Below, piece by piece: positions 48,601 through 58,854 of a DNA stretch of 64,000 nt (position 1 is the stretch's first letter; the number at the start of each line of letters is the position of its first letter). The notes under the pieces were generated by a model. The model worked only from the letters and a program-made list of their open reading frames with translations, ran no database searches and was not told where the DNA came from. Both the position numbers and the translations under genes were made by a program. The DNA is taken from positions 24,375,231-24,439,230 of the forward strand of contig OX421500.1 in the NCBI GenBank assembly GCA_949126835.1, given 5' to 3'. This DNA is from Anisus vortex (taxonomy: Eukaryota; Mollusca; Gastropoda; Planorbidae).

Positions 48601-50497
48601 GGTATCAACTTCCACTCTTTGTCTCTAACTGCCCATCTCTTCCTACGTCCCAATTCGTCGGGTATCAACTTCCACTCTTTGTCTCTAACTGGCCATCTCT
48701 TCCTACGTCCCAATTCGTCGGGTATCAACTTCCACTCTTTGTCTCTAACTGGCCATCTCTTCCTACGTCCCAATTCGTCGGATATCAACTTCCACTCTTT
48801 GTCTCTAACTGGCCATCTCTTCCTACGTCCCAATTCGTCGGGTATCAGCTTCCACTCTTTGTCTCTAACTGGCCATCTCTTCCTACGTCCCAATTCGTCG
48901 GGTATCAACTTCCACTCTTTGTCTCTAACTGGCCATCTCTTCCTACGTCCCAATTCGTCGGATATCAACTTCCACTCTTTGTCTCTAACTGGCCATCTCT
49001 TCCTACGTCCCAATTCGTCGGGTATCAACTTCCACTCTTTGTCTCTAACTGGCCATCTCTTCCTACGTCCCAATTCGTCGGGTATCAACTTCCACTCTTT
49101 GTCTCTAACTGGCCATCTCTTCCTACGTCCCAATTCGTCGGGTATCAACTTCCACTCTTTGTCTCTAGCTGCCCATCTCTTCCTACGTCCCAATTGGTCG
49201 GGTATCAACTTCCACTCTTTGTCTCTAACTGGCCTCTCTTCCTACGTCCCAATTCGTCGGGTATCAACTTCCACTCTTTGTCTCTAACTGGCCATCTCTT
49301 CCTACGTCCCAATTCGTCGGGTATCAACTTCCACTCTTTGTCTCTAACTGGCCATCTCTTCCTACGTCCCAATTCGTCGGATATCAACTTCCACTCTTTG
49401 TCTCTAACTGGCCATCTCTTCCTACGTCCCAATTCGTCGGGTATCAACTTCCACTCTTTGTCTCTAACTGGCCATCTCTTCCTACGTCCCAATTCGTCGG
49501 GTATCAGCTTCCACTCTTTGTCTCTAACTGGCCATCTCTTCCTACGTCCCAATTCGTCGGGTATCAACTTCCACTCTTTGTCTCTAACTGGCCATCTCTT
49601 CCTACGTCCCAATTCGTCGGATATCAACTTCCACTCTTTGTCTCTAACTGGCCATCTCTTCCTACGTCCCAATTCGTCGGGTATCAACTTCCACTCTTTG
49701 TCTCTAACTGGCCATCTCTTCCTACGTCCCAATTCGTCGGGTATCAACTTCCACTCTTTGTCTCTAACTGGCCATCTCTTCCTACGTCCCAATTCGTCGG
49801 GTATCAACTTCCACTCTTTGTCTCTAGCTGCCCATCTCTTCCTACGTCCCAATTGGTCGGGTATCAACTTCCACTCTTTGTCTCTAACTGGCCTCTCTTC
49901 CTACGTCCCAATTCGTCGGGTATCAACTTCCACTCTTTGTCTCTAACTGGCCATCTCTTCCTACATCCCAATTCGTCGGGTATCAACTTCCACTCTTTGT
50001 CTCTAACTGGCCATCTCTTCCTACGTCCCAATTCGTCGGATATCAACTTCCACTCTTTGTCTCTAACTGGCCATCTCTTCCTACGTCCCAATTCGTCGGG
50101 TATCAACTTCCACTCTTTGTCTCTAACTGGCCATCTCTTCCTACGTCCCAATTCGTCGGATATCAACTTCCACTCTTTGTCTCTAACTGGCCATCTCTTC
50201 CTACGTCCCAATTCGTCGGGTATCAACTTCCACTCTTTGTCTCTAACTGGCCATCTCTTCCTACGTCCCAATTCGTCGGGTATCAGCTTCCACTCTTTGT
50301 CTCTAACTGGCCATCTCTTCCTACGTCCCAATTCGTCGGGTATCAACTTCCACTCTTTGTCTCTCACTGGCCATCTCTTCCTACGTCCCAATTCGTCGGA
50401 TATCAACTTCCACTCTTTGTCTCTAACTGGCCATCTCTTCCTACGTCCCAATTCGTCGGGTATCAACTTCCACTCTTTGTCTCTCACTGGCCTCTCT
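39629..50497. repeat. 60-bp LINE-derived satellite, part A (~181 copies)
   Basis: Continuation of the 60-bp array of 31361-32564 on the other side of the LTR element. Units are almost identical; the main variation is gcccat, ggccat or acccat at the start and gggtatc versus ggatatc inside. The minus-strand frame is RDKEWKLIPDELGRRKRW-(A/P/V)-V. Seven 59-bp units missing one base (near 43955, 44194, 45573, 47253, 48392, 49231, 49890) and one 61-bp unit (near 45675) break the frame, so no continuous protein exists. At 50497 the array joins single-copy LINE coding sequence in frame (LNKSERPVRDKEW). Confidence 0.97.
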
Positions 50498-50732
50498 GAC
50501 TTGTTCAATTTCCCTTCTATTTTCTTAATAATGTTGTAGAGATCTCGTGTGTTGTTATGGTACCCTGCATCTTCCACATCGCCAGCCAGTGACTCTAACT
50601 ATTTATTTTATCAGCCTTTATGCTATTCTTTACTTTTTTGTTTACCTCTGAATATTCGCCTGCTGCTTTTGTTTTTTCAGTTCTAGTTCGGCTGGTGTTT
50701 ACTGCTGCCTTCTTTGTTTTTCGCTCTTCTAT
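50498..50732 (-). pseudogene. LINE ORF segment between endonuclease and RT
   Basis: Minus-strand coding relic with EDAGYHNNTRDLYNIIKKIE, then LNKSERPV leading into the 60-bp unit. This is the conserved linker that precedes the RKRWAEHF segment in LINE proteins. On its 5' side, the codons for KHIEERKTKKAAVNTSRT run into the 34-bp array. A few stops are present (around 50600-50640). Confidence 0.75.
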
Positions 50733-51570
50733 GTGTTTTATTATAGCTGCCGATATCCAGTTCTATGTGTTTTATTGTAGCTGACGATATCCAGTTCTAT
50801 GTGTTTTATTGTAGCTGACGATATCCAGTTCTATGTGTTTTATTGTAGCTGACGATATCCAGTTCTATGTGTTTTATTGTAGCTGACGATATCCAGTTCT
50901 ATGTGTTTTATTGTAGCTGACGATATCCAGTTCTATGTGTTTTATTGTAGCTGACGATATCTAGTTCTATGTGTTTTATTGTAGTTGCCTATATCCAGTT
51001 CTATGTGTTTTATTGTAGCTGACGATATCCAGTTCTATGTGTTTTATTGTAGCTGACGATATCCAGTTCTATGTGTTTTATTGTAGCTGACGATATCCAG
51101 TTCTATGTGTTTTATTGTAGCTGACGATATCCAGTTCTATGTGTTTTATTATAGCTGCCGATATCCAGTTCTATGTGTTTTATTGTAGCTGACGATATCC
51201 AGTTCTATGTGTTTTATTATAGCTGCCGATATCCAGTTCTATGTGTTTTATTATAGCTGACGATATCCAGTTCTATGTGTTTTATTGTAGCTGACGATAT
51301 CCAGTTCTATGTGTTTTATTGTAGCTGACGATATCCAGTTCTATGTGTTTTATTATAGCTGCCGATATCCAGTTCTATGTGTTTTATTGTAGCTGACGAT
51401 ATCCAGTTCTATGTGTTTTATTGTAGCTGACGATATCCAGTTCTATGTGTTTTATTGTAGCTGACGATATCCAGTTCTATGTGTTTTATTGTAGCTGACG
51501 ATATCCAGTTCTATGTGTTTTATTGTAGCTGACGATATCTAGTTCTATGTGTTTTATTGTAGTTGCCTAT
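50733..51570. repeat. 34-bp LINE-derived minisatellite
   Basis: About 24 copies of a 34-bp unit (ctatgtgttttattgtagct plus gacgatatccagtt). On the minus strand the single-copy edge reads NWISAAIIKHIEE, continuous with the LINE linker, so the array amplifies LINE coding sequence. A 34-bp period is not a multiple of three and therefore destroys the reading frame. Confidence 0.9.
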
Positions 51571-51899
51571 ATCCATTCCTTATGTTTGTTTCTCTGTGGA
51601 CCCAGTACTTCTTGGCATGTAGAAGTGAGTGTTACTTTAACATTGTTCCATTTGGCGTCAACCTCCTCATCTTCTAGTCCTTCTAGGACTTTATACTTGT
51701 TAGTGTGTGCCACTTTAAACTCAGTTTGTTTTGCTACACCCTTTAGGAGGCTTGTGTTATATCGCTGGCGCTTGTTTTCTGCAGTCCAGATTTTGATTAG
51801 CTTCACTTTCAGTCGAGCTACTAAGTAGTAGGTGGTGGTCAGAAGCAATATCTGCACCTCTCTTTACTCGTACATCATGGAGTGATCTCCTGAACTTTG
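51571..51899 (-). pseudogene. LINE endonuclease C-terminal fragment
   Basis: The minus strand reads FRRSLHDVRVKRGADIASDHHLL, here split by a frameshift near 51835, followed by a 96-codon open frame (51857-51567) with LKVKLIKIWTAENKRQRYN. The motif ADIASDHHL is the conserved C-terminal SDHH signature of AP-like LINE endonucleases. The residues before it are absent because the LINE is truncated at about 51899. Confidence 0.88.
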
Positions 51900-52100
51900 A
51901 TGTAAATACACAAAAGTTAATACTAATGATGTCAATAAACAAATGCTAATACTAATATTGTAAATACACAAATGTTTAGACACATGATGTACATACATAA
52001 ATGTAAAGGTTAATGATGTAAATCCACAAATGTGAATCACATGATGTAAACAGAGAAATGTGAATCACATAACGTAAATACACAAATGTGATGAGTAGGC
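51900..52100. repeat. Degenerate ~26-bp minisatellite, right half
   Basis: Units such as gatgtaaatacacaaa and gttaatactaatgatgtcaa match those at 29396-29742. This is the right flank of the array into which the LINE inserted. Confidence 0.85.
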
Positions 52101-52300
52101 CACTTAGGGTGTAGGCCTTAATATCTAAATGGGGATATTAATAGTATAAAATGTATATAAATTCTAACCAAATGTTTAAAAAAAACTGAAAGTAGATAGT
52201 AAACATTAGTTTACATGTCTTGGCTGTTTTCCTACATATAGTGCCTTGACTAAACAAATACATTGCTTATGACGGTATTCAAAAGTACATTAGGAATAGC
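52101..52300. other. Single-copy DNA
   Basis: Nothing recognisable. Confidence 0.4.
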
Positions 52301-52301
52301 A

Positions 52302-52446
52302 CATAGCACTAAACTTTGTTCACCTTGTTCCTGCAATAGTTGATACTAGTCTAGCACTGAACATAGTTCACCTTGTTCCTGCAATAGTTGGTACTAGTCT
52401 ATCACTGAACATAGTTCAATTTGTTCCTGCAATAGTTGATAGTTCA
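52302..52446. repeat. 48-bp minisatellite, ~3 copies
   Basis: Three copies built on gttcaccttgttcctgcaat plus agttgatactagtctagcac. Confidence 0.85.
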
Positions 52447-53285
52447 CCAAGTATGAAGCGACTAACCAATCAGTGTTATCACTAGGGGGTGTAAAGCATG
52501 ACAGGGGTGACACCAAACTACACAAAGATGATCTTTGTGAGAGGTATTTTTGTTAACTATTGTAAGAATGGGGATATCTTTCACTTGTCTAGCAACATAT
52601 CGCCGCCCCTGTCTATAGAGAACCCAAGCGACACCTCTGTATTCAGTGAAACCTTAGACAACGGGACTGACAGGATGAAGTCAATACTACAATATGACGT
52701 CACCTTACATTGTGTTTAATATAAAATGAAACTAAACCTTACATTTTGAAAACATTTGCAGAAAGATAGTTTAATCAAATTATCGCACACACAAAAAAAA
52801 AGGAAACCTGGGGCTCTAATCAAATTGAAGTTTTCATTTGTGAACTTTTCATTACATTGGGTGTAGCCATCAATAACACTTTGTGGACCAATCAAACCCA
52901 CGCTTTCATTAGATTTGCAAAAACGTGTACCGCTCCGACTGATAGCATGCGACCAACCCGCTGCCGCCGCTCGAGTCACGTGTCACTTCCAATGACTTGT
53001 CTTGTCCGCTGACAGGGCAACCACCATGACGTAACCCAGTCGTACAACTGGCCACGGGGGTAAATTGCCCGTATGATGTTCCCGTGTAGTAGGACAGGTT
53101 TGCATTCAGCACTGACATGGGTTAGAGTTTTATTTCTCCCGCACCACGTTCTTTGATTGGATGTTTGGGAGGTTCTTCACCTGCACAATGAATTTCTAAC
53201 CAGACGTCACCAACTGAATTTTAATAGATTTTTTAAAAAAGCCTAAGAAATAAAAAAAAAGATGAGCTTTCTATCATGTTATTGG
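52447..53285. other. Single-copy DNA with unassigned short frames
   Basis: Short frames at 52498-52719 (+), 52716-52979 (-) and 52909-53118 (-) do not match a family I know. The GC-richer patch at 52900-53060 with tcacgtgtcac (about 52976) could be regulatory or exonic, but no splice pair is evident. Confidence 0.35.
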
Positions 53286-53289
53286 CTGA

Positions 53290-53606
53290 ATAGAGTATTG
53301 ATATAGAGTATTGATATAGAGTATTGATATAGAGTATTGATATAGAGTATTGATATAGAGTATTGATATAGAGTATTGATATAGAGTATTGATATAGAGT
53401 ATTGATATAGAGTATTGATATAGAGTATTGATATAGAGTATTGATATAGAGTATTGATATAGAGTATTGATATAGAGTATTGATATAGAGTATTGATATA
53501 GAGTATTGATATAGAGTATTGATATAGAGTATTGATATAGAGTATTGATATAGAGTATTGATATAGAGTATTGATATAGAGTATTGATATAGAGTATTGA
53601 TATAGA
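53290..53606. repeat. 13-bp minisatellite
   Basis: About 24 perfect copies of gagtattgatata. Three units (39 bp) make 13 stop-free codons, producing a meaningless 111-codon minus frame. Confidence 0.97.
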
Positions 53607-54200
53607 TAATACAAGAGTAGGCCTATATACTATGAGAGTGTAAGCCTCTAAGTGTGTATTGCTTTAATCTGTTTTTTCTCATATCACTCATATCCTAAAT
53701 TTAGGTCTACTACTTGTGTAAAAAAATCTCTTAAGATTTAAAAACAAAAATACCAGCATATAGATCTAGTTGTTTATAAATGTTCAATTTTCCTTAAGCC
53801 ACAAGTTCACTGAGCGCTGAGAAAATGAAACTAAAAAGGCACATAGGTTTTAAATTCGACAACATTAATAAAGAGCCAAGATTGGTTTTCAATAATCCAA
53901 TCATTGAATTATATTAATTACACTCGTATTTAAATCTTCAATTTCGAATATGTATTCATTAATAATTAAAAGAAATTTTACGCTACCGTATTCCAAATAA
54001 ATAAATAGATCTATTGAATGCTTTCTAGGCCAGTAGATAATGGAGAAACAAAAATCCTTTTCACATCAAAACTGCGACCTTTAAATGCAACCTTAACAAA
54101 AAATGAACCATTGATATGTAGGATAGAATTATCGTAGCTGTCTAACTTCAGTTATAGAAATATAAAAAAATTGAACCATTGATTTGTAGGATAGAGTTAC
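53607..54200. other. AT-rich single-copy DNA
   Basis: No gene. A short duplication (gaaccattgatatgtaggat, gaaccattgatttgtaggat; about 54107 and 54174) leads into the next array. Confidence 0.4.
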
Positions 54201-54202
54201 AA

Positions 54203-54556
54203 CATAACTGAGTACAACACATTACATACAACATAGTTGAGTACAGCACATTACATACAACATTTCTGATAACAACACATTACATACAACATAGTTGAGT
54301 ACAACATATTACATACAACATTGATGTGTACAACACATTACTTACAACATAGTTGAGTACAACAAATTGCATACAACATAGTTCAGTTCAACACATTACA
54401 TACAACATAGTTGAGTACAACACATTACATACAACATAGTTGAGTACAACACATTACATACAACATAGTTGAGTACAACACATTACATACAACATTGCTG
54501 AGTACAACACATTACATACAACATAGTTGAGTACAACACATTACATACAACATTGA
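54203..54556. repeat. 29-bp minisatellite
   Basis: About 12 copies of catacaacatagttgagtac plus aacacatta, with point variants. Confidence 0.95.
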
Positions 54557-54960
54557 TGTACCGAATAAAAGCCTTTCCTAGCTACAGGTGAGGAATGCAA
54601 ACGTTTATAGAGCAATAATTTTTTTTTTTTTGTGTAAGAGAAAATAGCTGAGCCGGAAGACGGAAGCCAAATCAAGCTATTGACCAATGGTCACTCTGTT
54701 TACTTAGGTAAGACACTTGGCCTGTAGCAAAGACCATCAGATGGTACCCTTTCCTTGGCAAGCAAAGGGGGAACTTCCTGATGCTGGCTGTGATGACGTA
54801 ACGAAAATTCGAACAAGGCAAAGAGATGGTGGTTATAAGAAAAGAAAGTGTTACCGTGTTGTAATGTATTCCTACGGGGCCAAAAATTTCATTGGTTTTA
54901 CTCTTAGCTTAATATAGAGAGAAATATTCTGACAATGATTTCTTTTGTCTAGACACTGGA
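54557..54960. other. Single-copy DNA, no gene recognised
   Basis: A 66-codon plus frame (54717-54917) is not recognisable. A T-run lies near 54618-54630. Confidence 0.4.
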
Positions 54961-54974
54961 CAACTTGAATAACA

Positions 54975-55618
54975 CAAACCAATTGAGTAGATAACAAACC
55001 AATTGAGTAGATAACAAACCAATTGAATAGATAACAAACCAATTGATTAGATAACAAACCAATTGAGTAGATAACAAACCAATTGAGTAGATAACAAACC
55101 AATTGAGTAGATAACAAACCAATTGAGTAGATAACAAACCAATTGAGTAGATAACAAACCAATTGAGTAGATAACAAACCAATTGAGTAGATAACAAACC
55201 AATTGAGTAGATAACAAACCAATTGAGTAGATAACAAACCAATTGAGTAGATAACAAACCAATTGAGTAGAAAACAAACCAATTGAGTAGATAACAAACC
55301 AATTGAGTAGATAACAAACCAATTGAGTAGATAACAAACCAATTGAGTAGATAACAAACCAATTGAGTAGATAACAAACCAATTGAGTAGATAACAAACC
55401 AATTGAGTATATAACAAACCAATTGAGTAGATAACAAACCAATTGAGTAGATAACAAACCAAATGAGTAGATAACAAACCAATTGAGTATATAACAAACC
55501 AATTGAATAGATAACAAACCAATTGAGTATATAACAAACCAATTGAGTATATAACAAACCAATTGAGTAGATAACAAATCAATTGAGTAGATAACAAACC
55601 AATTGAGTAGATAACAAA
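54975..55618. repeat. 20-bp minisatellite
   Basis: About 32 copies of aaccaattgagtagataaca, almost perfect and in exact register. Minus-strand frames of up to 241 codons (LLSTQLVCYLLNWFVIYSIG type) are artefacts. Confidence 0.97.
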
Positions 55619-55705
55619 CTACTTCATTAGATTCACGGTCACTTGATGTTTTCTAATGGAATCTCTATAAGTCTTTTTACAAGAACAAGAACATTTGTTT
55701 AGGTT

Positions 55706-56254
55706 TCAAGATGGTACACACTGGTATAAACATATATTAGTCTATTAACAAGATGGTACACACTGGTATAAACATATATTAGTCTATTATCAAGATGGTA
55801 CACACTGGTATAAACATATATTAGTCTATTAACAAGATGGTACACACTGGTATAAACATATATTAGTCTATTAACAAGATGGTACACACTGGTATAAACA
55901 TATATTAGTCTATTAACAAGATGGTACACACTGGTATAAACATATATTAGTCTATTATCAAGATGGTACACACTGGTATAAACATATATTAGTCTATTAA
56001 CAAGATGGTACACACTGGTATAAACATATATTAGTCTATTATCAAGATGGTACACACTGGTATAAACATATATTAGTCTATTAACAAGATGGTACACACT
56101 GGTATAAACATATATTAGTCTATTAACAAGATGGTACACACTGGTATAAACATATATTAGTCTATTATCAAGAATGTACACACTGGTATAAACATATATT
56201 AGTCTATTAACAAGATGGTACACACTGGTATAAACATATATTAGTCTATTAACA
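55706..56254. repeat. 42-bp minisatellite
   Basis: Thirteen copies of aagatggtacacactggtat plus aaacatatattagtctattaac. The ends alternate irregularly between attaac and attatc. The 42-bp length keeps a 174-codon minus frame open (YHLVNRLIYVYTSV), an artefact. Confidence 0.96.
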
Positions 56255-56535
56255 ACGCTCTTCGCCTTTCCAGGTATTCACCTAGCTTTTAACAGCAGAA
56301 TGCAAGTTTACGACCATAAAAAACAGGAAGAATGATGTCTCCATAAATCTACAAGCCACATTATCCCAGCAAACAATTTATAACTAACCTATAATTTAAA
56401 TAAGTAACTAAATTTAAAACGCAATTCAAACAGTATGTTATAGCTAAACACATATCTATCATACTTACAGCTTTGTGTGTATGTTATAAATACTTATTAA
56501 TATATGTGAATAACATAGCATCAGTTAACGATAAT
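56255..56535. other. Single-copy DNA
   Basis: No feature recognised. Confidence 0.4.
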
Positions 56536-56544
56536 AGCACTAGA

Positions 56545-56880
56545 TAAAATAACACTAGATAACATAGTACCATGTACCATATACCAAATAACACAATACC
56601 ATATAACATAGTACCATATAACATAGTACCATATAACATAGTACCATATAACATAGTACCATATAACAGAGTACCATATAACATAGTACCATATAACAGA
56701 GTACCATATAACAGTACCATATAACAGAGTACCATATAACAGTATCATATAACATAGTACCATATAACATAGTACCATATAACATAGTACCATATAACAT
56801 AGTACCATATAACAGTACCATATAACATAGTACCATATAACAGTACCATATAACATACCATATAACATGGCACCAGACAG
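56545..56880. repeat. 15-bp minisatellite
   Basis: About 22 copies of ataacatagtaccat with 12-bp deletion forms (ataacagtaccat) and degenerate edges. The minus-strand YMVLCYMVL frames are artefacts. Confidence 0.95.
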
Positions 56881-56885
56881 CATTG

Positions 56886-57435
56886 CACCAGATAACATAT
56901 AACAAATGATATATAACGAGATATGTAAAGTAAGAAAAGATAACACAATAGAAGAATTACAATGTGATCGGACTTTTGTCCAAGGAAGGGCACTCTCTAA
57001 ATAAATCAAATAAAAAGGATAACTGGGGGGGGGGGGGGCTGAGGCAATCCGTTACTTTTGTTATAAAGCACCTTGCTCTAAAGTAGCCCCTCCCCTCTCC
57101 TCTACCCCAGGTTTATGTCGATATACACAGTAAAACTTAAAAGAGAAAACAGAATAGAAAGATCATCTTTATTATATTCCATTAGAATTGTAGTTCTGCT
57201 CATACAACACTTAGTTTTAGTCTATAGTAGATAGAATCACGTAACAGTAATGTAAAATTTCTAACCAATTCAAGACCCAACAGATATTTTCCTGTCATGA
57301 ATCACATACAACCTTGAGATTTGAACCATACTTTGACCCTGCAGTGTTGTACATTGTCAACATATTTTTAAATAGCCTTTATCTCTTTGCATAACAATAT
57401 CCGCTTGTTTGTATCCATCTCATAGGTCTAAAGTT
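56886..57435. other. Single-copy DNA with G tract
   Basis: A run of 12 or more G (about 57025-57038), then AT-rich sequence. No gene recognised. Confidence 0.4.
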
Positions 57436-57436
57436 T

Positions 57437-57640
57437 CTACGCTCGTATTTTAATTAGTCTCGGTACCCAACCCAAAAAGGCAATCTTTAACAGGGAGCGC
57501 AAATGCTTTGTCCACAACCTTCGAGCCCCCGACACCGCCAAATGTCGAAGTGTATGCCGTGAAAGGGCTGTGCGCATGCGAGAAGGACAACGACAGATGG
57601 CGTTGTTGAGGTTGCAATCATGCGCCGCCATTTTTTCTAT
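57437..57640. promoter_or_regulatory. GC-rich, CpG-containing island; possible promoter/first exon
   Basis: A compositionally distinct 200-bp patch. It carries an NRF1-like palindrome (tgcgcatgcg, 57571-57580) and, on the minus strand, a YY1-like aaaatggcggc (57634-57624). Many animal promoters place the initiator ATG inside such a YY1 site, and here a 64-codon, Arg-rich minus frame begins at that ATG (57631, reading MAAHDCNLNN). The plus strand is also open over the same span. I recognise neither protein. An Arg-rich N-terminus would suit a mitochondrial presequence, but this is speculation. Confidence 0.35.
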
Positions 57641-57773
57641 CGAATATTAAAAAGAAAAATTAACGGGATCCTACAATTGTTTTTTATAATCCCTCCCCCC
57701 CCCCTCTTTCTTTGTATATTTATTTTTCTCCCTTTCATATCGGTTGAGCTTCTTTTGAACTTTTAGTCACGCT

Positions 57774-57900
57774 TCACGTCTTCAATCTCAGTGCCACTCA
57801 AAGGCAACCAGCTAGTTTACAGCTATCTAGTAATATCACATCTTCAATCTCAGTGCCACTCAAAGGCAACCAGCTAGTTTACAGCAATCTAGTAATATCA
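57774..57900. repeat. 62-bp direct duplication
   Basis: Two tandem copies of a segment starting tcttcaatctcagtgccact. One clear mismatch is seen (agctatc versus agcaatc). Confidence 0.9.
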
Positions 57901-58189
57901 GTGTGGTGATATTAATGTGCTAGCTAAAGCCATTTTATTGCCCATTGTATGAAACCTATTTCCTGTTAATTAAATACATTACATCAATGTTTTCGATTTA
58001 TAGCATAGTTACATAAAGTAAATATTTAATCTTATAGAGTCATGTTTTTTCATAAGATAGAAAAAAAAACCCAGTAAGCTTAGACTCTATATCTAATAGG
58101 CCTACAACAGTAGCAATAGTTCGTTGAAAATGTTTGATTAGGATTGTTCAGGCAGACTCGACAAACCAGGAAGGTTGTGTGGCCAATAC
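57901..58189. other. AT-rich single-copy DNA
   Basis: No gene recognised. Confidence 0.4.
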
Positions 58190-58194
58190 AATTG

Positions 58195-58408
58195 GCCCAT
58201 ACCATCACTACTATATGCCATAACCATCACTACTATATGCCCATACCATCACTACTATATGCCCATACCATCAATACTACATGCGTATACCATCACTACT
58301 ATATGCCCATACCATCACTACTATATGCCCATACCATCACTACTATATGCCCATACCATCACTACTATATGCCCATACCATCAATACTACATGCGTATAC
58401 CATCACTA
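58195..58408. repeat. 22-bp minisatellite
   Basis: About ten copies of catcactactatatgcccata plus c. Two units carry the same variant (catcaatactacatgcgtata), 132 bp apart, showing a six-unit duplication. Confidence 0.93.
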
Positions 58409-58489
58409 ATTTTATGGGCCGATGACTTGGCGATCTGTTAGCGAACATCTTTTTTTGTGATGTACTCCGTGGACGAGATATTCGGGATC

Positions 58490-58795
58490 TTGATGTGGAA
58501 TTTCAATTCTATTGCCCCAATCTTGATGTGGAATTTCATTTCTATTGCCCCAATCTTGATGTGGAATTTCAATTCTATTGCCCCAATCCTGATGTGGAAT
58601 TTCAATTCTATTGCCCCAATCTTGATGTGGAATTTCAATTCTATTGCCCCAATCTTGATGTGGAATTTCAATTCTATTGCCCCAATCTTGATGTATAATT
58701 TCAATTCTATTGCCCCAATCTTGATGTGGAATTTCAATTCTATTGCCCCAATCTTGATGTGGAATTTCAATTCTATTGCCCCAATCCTGTTCAGT
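58490..58795. repeat. 33-bp LINE-derived minisatellite
   Basis: Nine to ten copies of ttgatgtggaatttcaattc plus tattgccccaatc. On the minus strand each unit is 11 residues (GAIELKFHIKI), in frame with ALRENLLNRI upstream. It stands where related LINEs have one RIQAxExKCFRR segment, so it is an in-frame expansion of that segment. Confidence 0.9.
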
Positions 58796-58854
58796 AGATT
58801 TTCTCTGAGCGCCCATATTTCACATCCATATATGAAAACCGACATCGCCATAAT

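Larger units (their letters stand above)
29743..51899 (-). mobile_element. LINE retrotransposon, 5'-truncated and internally expanded to ~22 kb
   Basis: All parts read on the minus strand in LINE order: endonuclease C-terminus (51899-51576), 34-bp array, inter-domain coding segment (50732-50498), 60-bp array (50497-39629 and 32564-31361), RT (31360-30345), C-terminal domain (30344-29780) and a (TAAG)n tail at 29743-29766. It is truncated within the endonuclease, as is usual for target-primed reverse transcription. It sits in a ~26-bp minisatellite, and atgtaaata flanks both ends (29726-29734 and 51900-51908). That is compatible with a target duplication, but it is also a motif of the host repeat. 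Unexpanded, this copy would be about 2-2.5 kb by my estimate. An LTR element (32565-39628) is nested inside. Confidence 0.85.

Noticed and set aside
39983..50539. Many long ORFs on both strands (up to 762 codons) over the 60-bp array
   Set aside because: A 60-bp stop-free unit keeps several frames open on both strands. The only meaningful frame is the minus-strand LINE one, and 59- and 61-bp units break it.
54872..55597. 241-codon hydrophobic minus ORF resembling a membrane protein
   Set aside because: Pure product of the 20-bp array; three frames give the same peptide permuted.
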